From CAMYOC01 sp963704875 (GTDB taxonomy: Bacteria; Pseudomonadota; Gammaproteobacteria; Steroidobacterales; XN24): a stretch of DNA of 64,000 nt. Positions 17,715 through 26,076 of the stretch are shown here, piece after piece. The translations under genes and the position numbers were made by a program. The number at the start of each line of letters is the position of its first letter. Within the stretch, counting starts at the first letter, position 1. The stretch spans positions 124,001 to 188,000 of the forward strand of contig CAVPIA010000007.1 in the NCBI GenBank assembly GCA_963704875.1. The letters run 5' to 3'. Under the pieces are notes generated by a model. The model saw only the letters and a list, made by a program, of their open reading frames with translations, was not told the DNA's origin and did not search any database.

Positions 17715-17990
17715 ATTCGCCGCTACGCGTTCCATTCGTCGGCTGCGCCAACTCTGGGTCGAACCTTCGGCGTTTCTCTGTATTTCAGAGGCTTAGAAAG
17801 GCGCCGTGTCCAGATCGCGTCTAACTCGAACGCGTTTTCTCGCTTGGCTTTGAATCGATAGACCTGATCGGTAGCGCGCTCAGCCGTCCCACTGAGCCTA
17901 GCGGTCATGGTCCCCCTGTAGGCCAAGCGCTATTGCGCATGCTTTCTTGGATCGTCATCCCCGACGATGCCTCAGCAGAGTGAATTTGGC

Positions 17991-18110
17991 GAATTTAGGA
18001 CAGTGACCGTAACCTCCGGTCTCGAAGACCGATATTTCCATAACGGCGATGAGGTTTCGGAATTAAGGTCACTGTCCCTAAACTACCCAAGTTAAGGTCA
18101 CTATCCCTAG
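17991..18110. repeat. Three REP-like GGTCACTGTCCC palindrome halves
   Basis: TTTAGGACAGTGACC near 17994-18008 is the inverse (one base short) of GGTCACTGTCCCTAAA near 18068-18083, and a variant GGTCACTATCCCTAG follows near 18096-18110. From memory, such motifs flank REP-associated tyrosine transposase genes in many proteobacteria; no transposase is present here, so these would be relics. Confidence 0.55.
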
Positions 18111-18158
18111 GCCCCCCTCTAAACTCCCCCGGACTTTGAATCAGGAAAAGTCAACCTT

Positions 18159-18845
18159 ATGAGTGAATTCGAGTTCTTATCCGTCCTGGTCTCGATCATT
18201 TTCGGCTTAGGGCTCACTCATATCCTGAGAGGGTCCGTCAGCCAGTTATTTCGTAGCCAGGCCCTGGATCTTCGACTTGCCTATGCGGGGTTTTTCGTCG
18301 TCGTTCTCGTCCTGAACTGGTGGGTGTTTTTCAGCTGGAGGAAAAATGAGATCTGGAGCTTCGAGCTTTTCCTGGCACTGGTGCTCTGGGCAATCTCACA
18401 TTACGTCGTGGCGATCACATTGTATCGACCCGACGATGCGGAATCAGATAGCCGGTTTCAACTGCATCTGTTTCTGCTGGCGTTCGTCGTAGCGGGTTTA
18501 CTGGATATATTGCAGACCGCGAGGGAGGGATTATTCGCCGCTGCGCGGCTCACCCCTCAAGGGGGCCGCTCACGGCCTGCGGCCGCTCCGCGTTCCCTCC
18601 GCCGGCTACGCCGGCTTCGGGTCGAACCCAAGGGTTCTCATCGAGCCTCCGCACCCTTGATAATTAAAACGGCCCCATGCAGGGGCCGTCTTAATTATTG
18701 GCGGAGAGGGAGGGATTATTCGCCGCTGCGCGGCTCACCCCTCAAGGGGGCCGCTCACGGCCTGCGGCCGCTCCGCGTTCCCTCCGCCGGCTACGCCGGC
18801 TTCGGGTCGAACCCAAGGGTTCTCATCGAGCCTCCGCACCCCTGA
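18159..18845 (+). pseudogene. Truncated multi-pass membrane protein fused to repeat sequence
   Basis: The first about 121 residues (MSEFEFLSVLVSIIFGLG onward) form a plausible membrane protein with four hydrophobic segments, of a conserved-hypothetical type I cannot name. At about 18520 the coding sequence ends abruptly inside a membrane segment (LLDILQTA) and the frame continues only by chance through two copies of the 185-bp tRNA-linked repeat, giving an Arg/Pro-rich tail. The junction falls within a partial copy of the tRNA-Ser 3' end. I read this as a gene that lost its 3' half when the repeat array recombined. AAAAGTC precedes the ATG; there is no good ribosome site. Confidence 0.65.
18662..18696 (-). 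terminator. Duplicated terminator hairpin in repeat array
   Basis: Stem CGGCCCC/GGGGCCG with loop ATGCA, extended by AATTAA/TTAATT pairs with one mismatch. On the minus strand it is followed by TTTTAATTA. Same element as the one beside the intact tRNA-Ser. Confidence 0.75.
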
Positions 18846-18846
18846 T

Positions 18847-18881
18847 AATTAAAACGGCCCCATGCAGGGGCCGTCTTAATT
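18847..18881 (-). terminator. Terminator of tRNA-Ser
   Basis: Hairpin directly after the tRNA-Ser CCA end (3 bp gap) with a GC-rich 7-bp core and an AT-rich extension that serves as U-tract on the minus strand. Well placed to end the tRNA transcript, although the identical copy 185 bp further suggests read-through may occur. Confidence 0.8.
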
Positions 18882-18883
18882 AT

Positions 18884-18974
18884 TGGCGGAGAGGGAGGGA
18901 TTCGAACCCTCGAGCGGGAGTTACCCGCTGCCGGTTTTCAAGACCGGTGCATTCGACCACTCTGCCACCTCTCC
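18884..18974 (-). tRNA. tRNA-Ser (anticodon TGA)
   Basis: 91 nt with encoded CCA and G discriminator. The acceptor GGAGAGG pairs with CCTCTCC. Anticodon stem CCGGT/ACCGG encloses CTTGAAA, giving TGA (codon UCA). A long class II variable arm (GCGGGTAACTCCCGC) and T loop TTCGAAT confirm tRNA-Ser. This is the only intact copy in the array. Confidence 0.96.
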
Positions 18975-19121
18975 GTGCTGAGCGAGATCTGTTGTAATTC
19001 GCGCATTCTCCCGCGACCCGGCGCCGCCCGCAACAACGTGAGCTAATTCTTAGAAGTCCTCCACGCTGCGGTTTATACTGCCGTATCGTTTTTTGAATCC
19101 CGCGCCAAGCGAGAAAGCCTT

Positions 19122-21464
19122 TTGCGACTCTCCAGCCCCATCATCGCGCTGCTTCTGGTTCTTCTGGCACCCATTGCGGCCGTAGCTCAGATCGAGCCGG
19201 CAAAATTGGAGCCGGTAGACGCGATTGCGGCACTGGACGAGCTGGAACAGGAGCTGGCCGTCATCATCGACTCGAAGGATGACGAGGATGAACAGGCGCT
19301 GGCGAGCCTCCGTGTTACCGCTGAGCAGTATCTCGCCAGCGGCCAAACCTGCGCCGCGAGCTCTGCGCCCCGTGTTACGACTCTGCAGTCCGAACTGGCG
19401 ATTCTTGGAGAGCCCGTCCCGGACGAAGAAATCGATATCTGGGAGCAGCGCAAGAAGATCAGTGAGGAACTGGGGCGCGTGACTGCGACCCGATCCAACT
19501 GCGAGCTCCTCGTGGTCCGTGCGCGCCAGCTGATGAATGAGGCCGACGCAGCACTCAACGAAATCTCGGCACAACGCATGTGGAGCCGTGGACCTTCTCT
19601 GCTGGCAGAGATTGGTTTTGCGCTGAGTGGCTTGCGCCAACTCCCTGGCCCGGAGGAACTTGGCGCGCGCTGGCAGAGCCGTTTTGATCTTTCGGTCCGC
19701 GCAACCTTGCTGGTGGCGGTGATCCTGGCGACGCTGGGTTTCCTCGTCGGCACCAGTGTAAAGCGGGAATTCGAAGCGTGGGCATCGCGCAACAAATTTG
19801 ACGAAGGACCGCCGCAGTTGCGGCATCTGCTATTGCGGCCGCCCTCGCAAAACGCACCGTTAATGATGGTCGGCGCCACGTTGAGCGGAGTCACTTACCT
19901 GGCGGCAAGCGAGCCAAGCCAGGATCTGCTGGTGATGCGGGTGGCATTGAGCCCGCTACTGATCGCTGTCGGCGTTGTACTGATCCGCTGGAGCACCAAC
20001 CGGCTGTCCCCGGCGACGATGATCAAGGGCATGATTGACCACGTGCCGGCTTTGCGCGCCCGCATGCGAGCGAGTCTGCTGACCCTCGTCGCGGGCTATG
20101 TCATCCTCGGCCCGAACTGGCTGGATGATCCGCCATCGCCGAATCTGCTGTTCGCCTACGTCCTGTTAAATCTTGCGCTGGCCGGCTGCCTGTTGTCGAT
20201 CGTGTTGATCGCCCGGCGAGTGAGCGGCTTGCGGCCGAGATTCCGGATCTTCCGTCTTGTCGTGATTGTTTGTCTGCTGGTATCTGCCGGCGCTGACCTG
20301 ATCGGTTACTACAATTTCGCCAACTATCTGTTGCGGGCGGTGCTGACCTCGCTGTTTGCGGCCTTCCTGCTGTGGCTGCTGCTGTGGATGAGCGGCTCCA
20401 CGGTGGCCGCAATCTCCAAGGGCGGCACGCCGATGGCATACCGGGTCCGCTCCTGGCTGGGACTCTCGCCGTCAGATCCGCAATCGGGCCTGGGACTCTA
20501 CAACCTGGCTATTGACCTTGGCCTTTGGATCACTTTCCTCTATGTCGTCGCCAATGCATGGGACAACTCCGGCAAGTTTCCGGAATATGTTTCCAGCGCC
20601 ATTCTCGAAGGGATCGAGGTCGGCACGGTGCGGATTGTCCCGATCCACATCCTGTATGGGCTGGTTGCCTTCGTCGGCATCCTGATCGCCACCGGCTGGG
20701 TCAAACAGTCGGTACAACGTCGCTATATCAGCCAGACCCGCATGGATCGCGGAGCCCGTGACGCGCTGCTCAAAATCACCGGCTATGTCGGCTTCGTGCT
20801 GGCCACCCTGATCGGTCTGAAGCTTACCGGGATCAGCTTCGCCGGACTTGCCATCGTCGCCGGTGCACTGTCGGTGGGTATCGGTTTCGGCCTTCAGAAC
20901 ATCGTCAACAATTTTGTCTCCGGGCTGATCCTGTTGTTTGAGCGACCGATCAAGTCAGGTGATTTTGTCACCGTAGGTCTGGTCGAAGGTACAGTAAAAC
21001 AGATCAGCATCCGCTCCACCGAAATAGAAACGCTGGACCGGCAAAACGTGATAGTCCCGAACTCGGAGCTGGTGTCCCAGCAGGTGACCAACTGGGTCTT
21101 GCACGATCCGCACGGGCGTCTGCTGATCAAGGTAGGCGTCGCCTACGGGTCGGATACAGACAAGGTCCGCGAGGTGCTGGTCGGCGTCGCCAATGAGCAC
21201 CCGCAGGTGCTAACTGACGGCGTCAGCGCGCCCAAACCCAAGGCGCTGTTTATGGGTTTCGGCGACAGTTCACTGGACTTTGAATTGCGGGTCTGGATAC
21301 GCCAGATCCGGCAGAGATTCGACGTCACCAGCGATCTGAATTTTGGCATCGACAAGGCGTTCCGCGAGAACGGCGTGGAGATCCCCTTCCCACAGCGGGA
21401 TCTGCATTTTCGAAGCTGGACCGAATCCGCGCAGCCGCCTGCACTGCGGCGCAAGGACGATTGA
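19122..21464 (+). CDS. Large MscS/MscK-type mechanosensitive channel
   Basis: 780 aa inner-membrane channel that would release solutes on osmotic downshock. Signal peptide (about residues 1-23), a periplasmic helical N-domain of the DUF3772 type (about 25-180), then roughly ten membrane segments, and the MscS core: pore helix VAGALSVGIGFGLQNIVNNF, beta domain FVTVGLVEGTVKQISIRST and the C-terminal vestibule to DLHFRSW. Start TTG 19122 gives the signal peptide; GAGAAAG upstream is a modest ribosome site. The stop overlaps the lysoplasmalogenase start (TTGA), so the two are coupled. Confidence 0.88.
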   Translation: MRLSSPIIALLLVLLAPIAAVAQIEPAKLEPVDAIAALDELEQELAVIIDSKDDEDEQALASLRVTAEQYLASGQTCAASSAPRVTTLQSELAILGEPVPDEEIDIWEQRKKISEELGRVTATRSNCELLVVRARQLMNEADAALNEISAQRMWSRGPSLLAEIGFALSGLRQLPGPEELGARWQSRFDLSVRATLLVAVILATLGFLVGTSVKREFEAWASRNKFDEGPPQLRHLLLRPPSQNAPLMMVGATLSGVTYLAASEPSQDLLVMRVALSPLLIAVGVVLIRWSTNRLSPATMIKGMIDHVPALRARMRASLLTLVAGYVILGPNWLDDPPSPNLLFAYVLLNLALAGCLLSIVLIARRVSGLRPRFRIFRLVVIVCLLVSAGADLIGYYNFANYLLRAVLTSLFAAFLLWLLLWMSGSTVAAISKGGTPMAYRVRSWLGLSPSDPQSGLGLYNLAIDLGLWITFLYVVANAWDNSGKFPEYVSSAILEGIEVGTVRIVPIHILYGLVAFVGILIATGWVKQSVQRRYISQTRMDRGARDALLKITGYVGFVLATLIGLKLTGISFAGLAIVAGALSVGIGFGLQNIVNNFVSGLILLFERPIKSGDFVTVGLVEGTVKQISIRSTEIETLDRQNVIVPNSELVSQQVTNWVLHDPHGRLLIKVGVAYGSDTDKVREVLVGVANEHPQVLTDGVSAPKPKALFMGFGDSSLDFELRVWIRQIRQRFDVTSDLNFGIDKAFRENGVEIPFPQRDLHFRSWTESAQPPALRRKDD

Positions 21465-22150
21465 GTACCCTGCTGGCACCACTCGGGCTGTTCCTCGGCC
21501 TGCTGCATATCATCGCGGACTATCGCCATGCCTGGCGCCTGACCTATGTGCTGAAGCCCTTGACGATGGTCTGCTTTGTCCTGATCGCGGCGCTGGTTGT
21601 ACCGGCAGATGCGGTCTATCGGAATGGCGTCGTGGCCGCGCTTTTGTTGTCGCTGGCCGGCGATATCATGTTGATGCTTCGACCCGCCCGCTTTGTCGCC
21701 GGTCTGATTTTTTTTCTGCTCGCGCACCTGCTCTATATCGCCAGTTTCTTTCGCCTGGCAGACGGACTCTGGTGGCCGGGCCTCCTCGTTCCCGCGCTGG
21801 CCGGGCTGGTCATGGCACGAGTCCTTTGGACCCCCAGCGGTGGGCTTCGGCCGGCGGTGCTGGCGTACATCGCTACCATCGTCCTGATGGTGGCCAGCGC
21901 CGCGTCAGCCTGGTGGAGCGCCCAAGCCAGCGGACAACTGGTCAGTGGAGAATTGATCAGCGGGTATTTGATGATACTGCTTGGTGCAGCCCTGTTCATG
22001 GTTTCCGACGCAGTACTCGGGTATGCGCGATTTCGCCAACGCTTCTCATCCGCACAGGCATTGATTCTCGGGACTTACTATCCTGCGCAGTGCCTGCTGG
22101 CAGTTTCAGTGGGCCTGATCCCGCCGATGACGCAGAACACCATCCTGTAG
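21461..22150 (+). CDS. YhhN/TMEM86 family membrane protein (lysoplasmalogenase-like)
   Basis: 229 aa, seven to eight hydrophobic segments, no extramembrane domain. The pattern of conserved polar residues in membrane helices (LLSLAGDIMLML, FFLLAHLLYIASF, LLGAALFMVSDAVLGY, LILGTYYPAQCLL) identifies the YhhN family, whose animal members cleave lysoplasmalogens. Bacterial substrates are less certain. TTG 21461 overlaps the channel gene stop by 4 bp. Confidence 0.88.
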   Translation: MSTLLAPLGLFLGLLHIIADYRHAWRLTYVLKPLTMVCFVLIAALVVPADAVYRNGVVAALLLSLAGDIMLMLRPARFVAGLIFFLLAHLLYIASFFRLADGLWWPGLLVPALAGLVMARVLWTPSGGLRPAVLAYIATIVLMVASAASAWWSAQASGQLVSGELISGYLMILLGAALFMVSDAVLGYARFRQRFSSAQALILGTYYPAQCLLAVSVGLIPPMTQNTIL

Positions 22151-22228
22151 TGCGGCCAGTCGTGGAATCAGCACACTTGGGCTATTCTTTGGACATCAAT
22201 AACCACCAATAACCACAAGGAGCCGCCA

Positions 22229-22483
22229 ATGGCCTCGACCCTTCTGATCCGGAATCTCCCGGACACGATCACCGAAGAAGCGCTACGCGAGGCGCTGGGG
22301 CAATACATCCCGATCAAAGAGATCGAATTGATGCCGGACCCGGCGCCCGCCACCAGCGACAAACAGGCGGTGGTCCATGCGGAATTCAGTACCTTCGAAG
22401 CTGAAAAGTTTGCCCAGCGTTTCAATGGACGCATGGTCGAGGGACGCAAGGTTGCGGTGTCCGCGATGCTTTTTATGGGGTAA
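22229..22483 (+). CDS. RRM-domain RNA-binding protein
   Basis: 84 aa consisting of one RNA recognition motif. RNP2 is clear (TLLIRNLPD, residues 4-12) and the TEEALREALGQY helix follows, but the RNP1 position reads KQAVVHAEF without the usual aromatic pair, so RNA binding may be altered. AAGGAG precedes the ATG. Single-RRM proteins are scattered in proteobacteria and often cold- or stress-related; target unknown. Confidence 0.8.
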   Translation: MASTLLIRNLPDTITEEALREALGQYIPIKEIELMPDPAPATSDKQAVVHAEFSTFEAEKFAQRFNGRMVEGRKVAVSAMLFMG

Positions 22484-22500
22484 CGCTAACGAGCCGGCAA

Positions 22501-22935
22501 ATGAACAAGATCACCCGGATAAAGACCGTGATGACACCATTCCCGCATTGGATCGATGCCGATGAGCCATTGCTCGCCGCGCGCGACATGATGCAGGAGC
22601 TTCATGTGCGTCATCTGCCGGTAAAGGACCGCGGCGAACTGGTCAGCGTGGTCACCGACCGCGACGTGAAATTCGCGCTGGACCCGCAATTGGGATTGCC
22701 ACCCAGGGAAGCCATGCGGGTAAGGGATATCTGCGTATTCAGTGTCTATACCGCAGACCTGGAAAGACCGCTGTTCGAGGTCCTGGAAACCATGGCCGAG
22801 CGGCGTATCGGTTCTGCGCTGATCACCAGAAACGGGACTCTATGCGGCATTTTTACCGCCACTGATGCGTGCCATGCTTATGGCAAGGCGCTGCGTCAGG
22901 CGCAAATGCCGGCGAGCGACCCAGACGCGGCCTGA
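22501..22935 (+). CDS. Tandem CBS-domain protein
   Basis: 144 aa made of two CBS repeats (about residues 8-62 and 75-130): VMTPFPHWIDADEPLLAARDMM with HVRHLPVKDRGELVSVVTDRDV, then ERPLFEVLETMAERRIGSALIT. CBS pairs bind adenine nucleotides and usually regulate an attached or partner protein; none is attached here. It follows the RRM gene by 17 bp and is probably co-transcribed. Confidence 0.85.
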   Translation: MNKITRIKTVMTPFPHWIDADEPLLAARDMMQELHVRHLPVKDRGELVSVVTDRDVKFALDPQLGLPPREAMRVRDICVFSVYTADLERPLFEVLETMAERRIGSALITRNGTLCGIFTATDACHAYGKALRQAQMPASDPDAA

Positions 22936-22983
22936 TCCGCGGTGGGCCACAAGCCGGGCCAGGCCGGGCCAGGCAGATACGGC

Positions 22984-24249
22984 TCAGACTGGCCCGATCT
23001 GATCGCATCCCATGTAAGGGCGCAGGGCCCTTGGAATTTCTACGCTGCCGTCAGCACGCTGATAGTTTTCGAGGATCGCAACCAGACATCGACCGGCTGC
23101 GACCCCCGAACCATTAAGCGTGTGTACCAGCTCCGGTTTGCCGGTTTCAGGGTTGCGCACCCTCGCCTGCATGCGTCTGGCCTGGTAGTCCAGGCAATTA
23201 CTGCAGGAGGATATTTCGCGATACGTGTTCTGTCCTGGCAACCAGACCTCAAGATCATAGGTCTTGGCGGATGCTGCCCCGACGTCCCCACAGCACAACT
23301 CGACGACCCGATAAGCCAGCCCCAGCTTTTGCAATACGGTTTCCGCATGTCCGGTCAGCGTCTCCAGGGCCTGAAACGAGTCGGCAGCACGGGTGACATG
23401 GATCAACTCCACCTTTTCGAACTGATGCTGTCGGATCATGCCCCGGGTATCCCGGCCGTGTGATCCGGCCTCGGAGCGAAAGCAGGGGGTATGGGCCACC
23501 ATCCGCAATGGTAATGCCTCGTCTTCAAGAATGGAGTCGCGCACCAGATTGGTGGCCGGTACCTCGGCGGTCGGGATCAGAAAGAAGTCGCCGTCACCCT
23601 CGATTTCGAACAGATCCTCGCGGAACTTCGGCAGCTGACCGGTCCCGGTGAGTGCGGCGGATTTGACCAGATATGGCACGTAGACTTCAGTGTATCCATG
23701 CTCTTCCACATGCAGATTCAGCATGAACTGGATCAACGCCCGGTGCAGACGGGCAACCTGACCGCGCAGCACGACAAAACGAGCTCCGGAAATGCGTGCC
23801 GCGGACTCGAAATCGAGCAAACCGAGATCCACATGATCCTTCGGTTCGAAATCAAATGTCGGTTGTTCTCCCCAGCGACGAAGCTCCCGGTTATCTGACT
23901 CGTCAGCGCCGTCAGGCACGCTGTCATCGATCAGATTCGGCATCTCCATTGCAATCTGATTGATCTCCTGCTGTGCTGATTGCAAAGCTTCTTCAGCTTT
24001 CTTTAGCTGTTCCCCCAGATCAGCAACCTTGCTCAGCAGTGGCTGAATATCCTCACCCGCAGCCTTGGCCTTGCCGATTTCTTTTGATTCCCGATTGCGC
24101 CGGTTGCGCAGCTCGTCGGCCTCGATCTGAAGGCTTTTTCGCTGCGCGTCAAGCGTGCGAAAATTTTCCGCGTCCAGCGCATAGCCGCGTCTGGCCAGAT
24201 TAGTCACCACAGCATCGAGATCAGTCCTAAGCATCTTCGGGTCGAGCAT
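22984..24249 (-). CDS. serS: Seryl-tRNA synthetase
   Basis: 421 aa, normal length. Charges tRNA-Ser and tRNA-Sec with serine via seryl-adenylate. N-terminal long coiled-coil tRNA-binding arm (about residues 30-100) and class II core: motif 2 FRSEAGSHGRDTRGMIRQHQFEKVEL and motif 3 GSGVAAGRCLVAILENYQ followed by IPRALRPYMG. Lies downstream of rarA on the same strand with a 66-bp gap, an order shared with many gammaproteobacteria. Confidence 0.97.
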   Translation of the reverse strand: MLDPKMLRTDLDAVVTNLARRGYALDAENFRTLDAQRKSLQIEADELRNRRNRESKEIGKAKAAGEDIQPLLSKVADLGEQLKKAEEALQSAQQEINQIAMEMPNLIDDSVPDGADESDNRELRRWGEQPTFDFEPKDHVDLGLLDFESAARISGARFVVLRGQVARLHRALIQFMLNLHVEEHGYTEVYVPYLVKSAALTGTGQLPKFREDLFEIEGDGDFFLIPTAEVPATNLVRDSILEDEALPLRMVAHTPCFRSEAGSHGRDTRGMIRQHQFEKVELIHVTRAADSFQALETLTGHAETVLQKLGLAYRVVELCCGDVGAASAKTYDLEVWLPGQNTYREISSCSNCLDYQARRMQARVRNPETGKPELVHTLNGSGVAAGRCLVAILENYQRADGSVEIPRALRPYMGCDQIGPV

Positions 24250-24315
24250 TTCAGAGTTCCAGTAAGAGGTTTGTCGACTGCCGCGGCGCGCACCAGGTCC
24301 GCTGAAAGCGACGCC

Positions 24316-25650
24316 TCAGTCTGTTTTCTTGTTCCGCTTGTCCCGGCGTGCTTGCTGGTCCTGCGCGCGCAATCGCTCCAGCTTCTCGGCGATACGGACC
24401 TCGAGACCCCGGGGCTGGGGATGATAATACGTGACCGGCTCCATGTCCTCGGGGAAATAGTCCATACCGGCTGCAAATGCATCGTCTTCGTCATGCGCGT
24501 ATCGATACCCGCCACCGTAGCCCAAGCCCTTCATCAGGCCAGTGGGCGCATTGCGCAATGCCAGTGGCACCTCAAGCGAGCCGCGGTTTCTCACATCTGC
24601 AGACGCCGCCTTGAACGCAGTGTAAACGGCGTTACTCTTTGGAGCGCAGGCGAGATAGACCACCGCCTGCGCGAGCGCCAGCTCACCCTCAGGGGTGCCA
24701 AGGCGCTCGAAGGCGTCCCAGGCGGCAAGCGTCATCTCCACGGCCCGCGGATCTGCGTTGCCGATATCCTCGCTGGCCATGCGCACGACCCGGCGGGCGA
24801 TATAGGCCCGGTCGCAGCCGCCATCAAACATGCGACAAAGCCAATACAGCGCCGCGTCGGGACTGGATCCGCGCACACACTTGTGAAGTGCCGACATCTG
24901 ATCATAGAAATCTTCGCCCCGTTTATCGAAGCGGCGGCTGCCGCCGGCTACGACATCGGCGAGCGCCTGATCGCTGACCCGCAGGCCCGCAGACGATTCC
25001 TCCGCCAGTTCGGCAGCAAGTTCAAGGAAGCCGAGAGCGCGGCGCGCGTCACCATCCGCTGCCTCTGCGAGCAGCTTCAGTTGGGACTCGTCCAGCACCA
25101 GTTGTCCAGCGCCGGCCACGTCTGCCAGCGCGTCGCGCAAGATCGCTGACAGCTCCTGCCTGGACAGGCGTTTGAGCACATAGACTCTGGCACGCGACAG
25201 CAGTGCCTTGTTAAGCTCGAACGAGGGGTTTTCGGTGGTCGCGCCGATAAACACCAGCGTGCCGTCCTCCACATAGGGCAAGAACGCATCCTGTTGCGAC
25301 TTGTTAAAGCGATGGACCTCGTCGAGGAACAGCGCGGTGCGCCGATGTTGGCTCTGCCTGAGTCCTTGCGCCTCGGCAACAGCGGCCCGTATGTCCTTGA
25401 CTCCCGCCATCACCGCGGACAGCGCGATAAAGTGGGCACCACAGGCATGGCTGATGATCCGGGCTAGCGTGGTCTTGCCGGTGCCCGGCGGGCCCCACAA
25501 CACCAGCGAGTGAAGCGAGCCGCCGTCGACCATCAATCTCAGCGGCTTGCCCGGTGCCAACAGATGGGCCTGGCCGTGAAATGTACTCAGATCCCTGGGC
25601 CGTCGGCGGTCTGCCAGCGGACGAGGATCGGATCCTGACTCAGCTTCCAT
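24316..25650 (-). CDS. rarA: Replication-associated recombination protein A (MgsA/RarA)
   Basis: 444 aa AAA+ ATPase of the clamp-loader clade that acts at stalled replication forks and binds SSB. Walker A GPPGTGKTT, Walker B ALFLDEVHRFNKSQQDAFLP, sensor 1 FIGATTENPSFELN, and the C-terminal tetramerisation domain with ASEDIGNADPRA are all present. It lies in the lolA-vanZ-like-rarA-serS series on the minus strand, as in relatives. Confidence 0.96.
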   Translation of the reverse strand: MEAESGSDPRPLADRRRPRDLSTFHGQAHLLAPGKPLRLMVDGGSLHSLVLWGPPGTGKTTLARIISHACGAHFIALSAVMAGVKDIRAAVAEAQGLRQSQHRRTALFLDEVHRFNKSQQDAFLPYVEDGTLVFIGATTENPSFELNKALLSRARVYVLKRLSRQELSAILRDALADVAGAGQLVLDESQLKLLAEAADGDARRALGFLELAAELAEESSAGLRVSDQALADVVAGGSRRFDKRGEDFYDQMSALHKCVRGSSPDAALYWLCRMFDGGCDRAYIARRVVRMASEDIGNADPRAVEMTLAAWDAFERLGTPEGELALAQAVVYLACAPKSNAVYTAFKAASADVRNRGSLEVPLALRNAPTGLMKGLGYGGGYRYAHDEDDAFAAGMDYFPEDMEPVTYYHPQPRGLEVRIAEKLERLRAQDQQARRDKRNKKTD

Positions 25651-25665
25651 ACCTGTGCGCCATGT

Positions 25666-26076
25666 CTACCGGTCCTGACCGCTGGTGAAATTGAACATGT
25701 CCTCGATCCGGGCGCACCAGCCATCAGCGAAAACGGAACCGACGAGCAGACCGATCGCGATGCCAGCGAGATTGGCCAGGGCGTCGTAGTACTCGGCGTG
25801 ACGATGGCCGCCGAGTCCCTGCAGGACTTCGATCATCACACCGAATGCAAACAAAGCCAGCAGAATCAGCCAGAAACGTTTACGCGGATACAGACCAGAA
25901 AACCAGAATGCCAGCGTGGCGTAGGCACTCACATGCCCCAGCTTGTCCGACCCGGTCATCGCCGGCGGCGACGGCATCAGCGACAGACCAAGGACCAGAG
26001 CAATCAATCCAAGGCCGCCTAACCACCACCACGTTGCCCAGCGCAGCCGGTATGTCGATGCCACCGCGAAGTTCAA
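25666..26076 (-). CDS. VanZ-like membrane protein
   Basis: 136 aa with four membrane segments and the family signature SDKLGHVSAYATLAFWF plus GVMIEVLQGLGGHRHAEYYDALANLAGI. VanZ-like proteins are membrane proteins of uncertain function; one member confers low-level teicoplanin resistance. Start ATG overlaps the lolA stop by 4 bp, indicating coupled translation. Confidence 0.85.
   Translation of the reverse strand: MNFAVASTYRLRWATWWWLGGLGLIALVLGLSLMPSPPAMTGSDKLGHVSAYATLAFWFSGLYPRKRFWLILLALFAFGVMIEVLQGLGGHRHAEYYDALANLAGIAIGLLVGSVFADGWCARIEDMFNFTSGQDR

Larger units (their letters stand above)
18521..18902 (-). repeat. 185-bp tandem repeats ending in tRNA-Ser 3' tails
   Basis: The block GAGGGAGGGATT recurs at 18521, 18706 and 18891, so the period is exactly 185 bp. 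Each unit contains a linker rich in small palindromes, a terminator hairpin, and the 19-nt tRNA-Ser 3' tail. The full tail is at 18699-18717, a 12-nt partial tail is at 18521-18532, and the last tail (18884-18902) belongs to the real tRNA. The two linkers are nearly identical, implying recent duplication. Beyond the 19th tRNA base the copies diverge from the tRNA gene. The layout resembles the rtT repeats downstream of E. coli tyrT. Confidence 0.9.

Noticed and set aside
17723..17926. 67-codon minus-strand frame beside the old tRNA-tail copy
   Set aside because: No motif, composition unlike neighbours, and it overlaps repeat-derived sequence.
18159..18845. Intact 228-aa membrane protein
   Set aside because: The last about 107 residues are encoded by two copies of the tandem repeat, so the reading is accidental after residue about 121.
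18521..18902. CRISPR array
   Set aside because: Repeats are 185 bp with no variable spacers; they consist of tRNA tail, linker and terminator.
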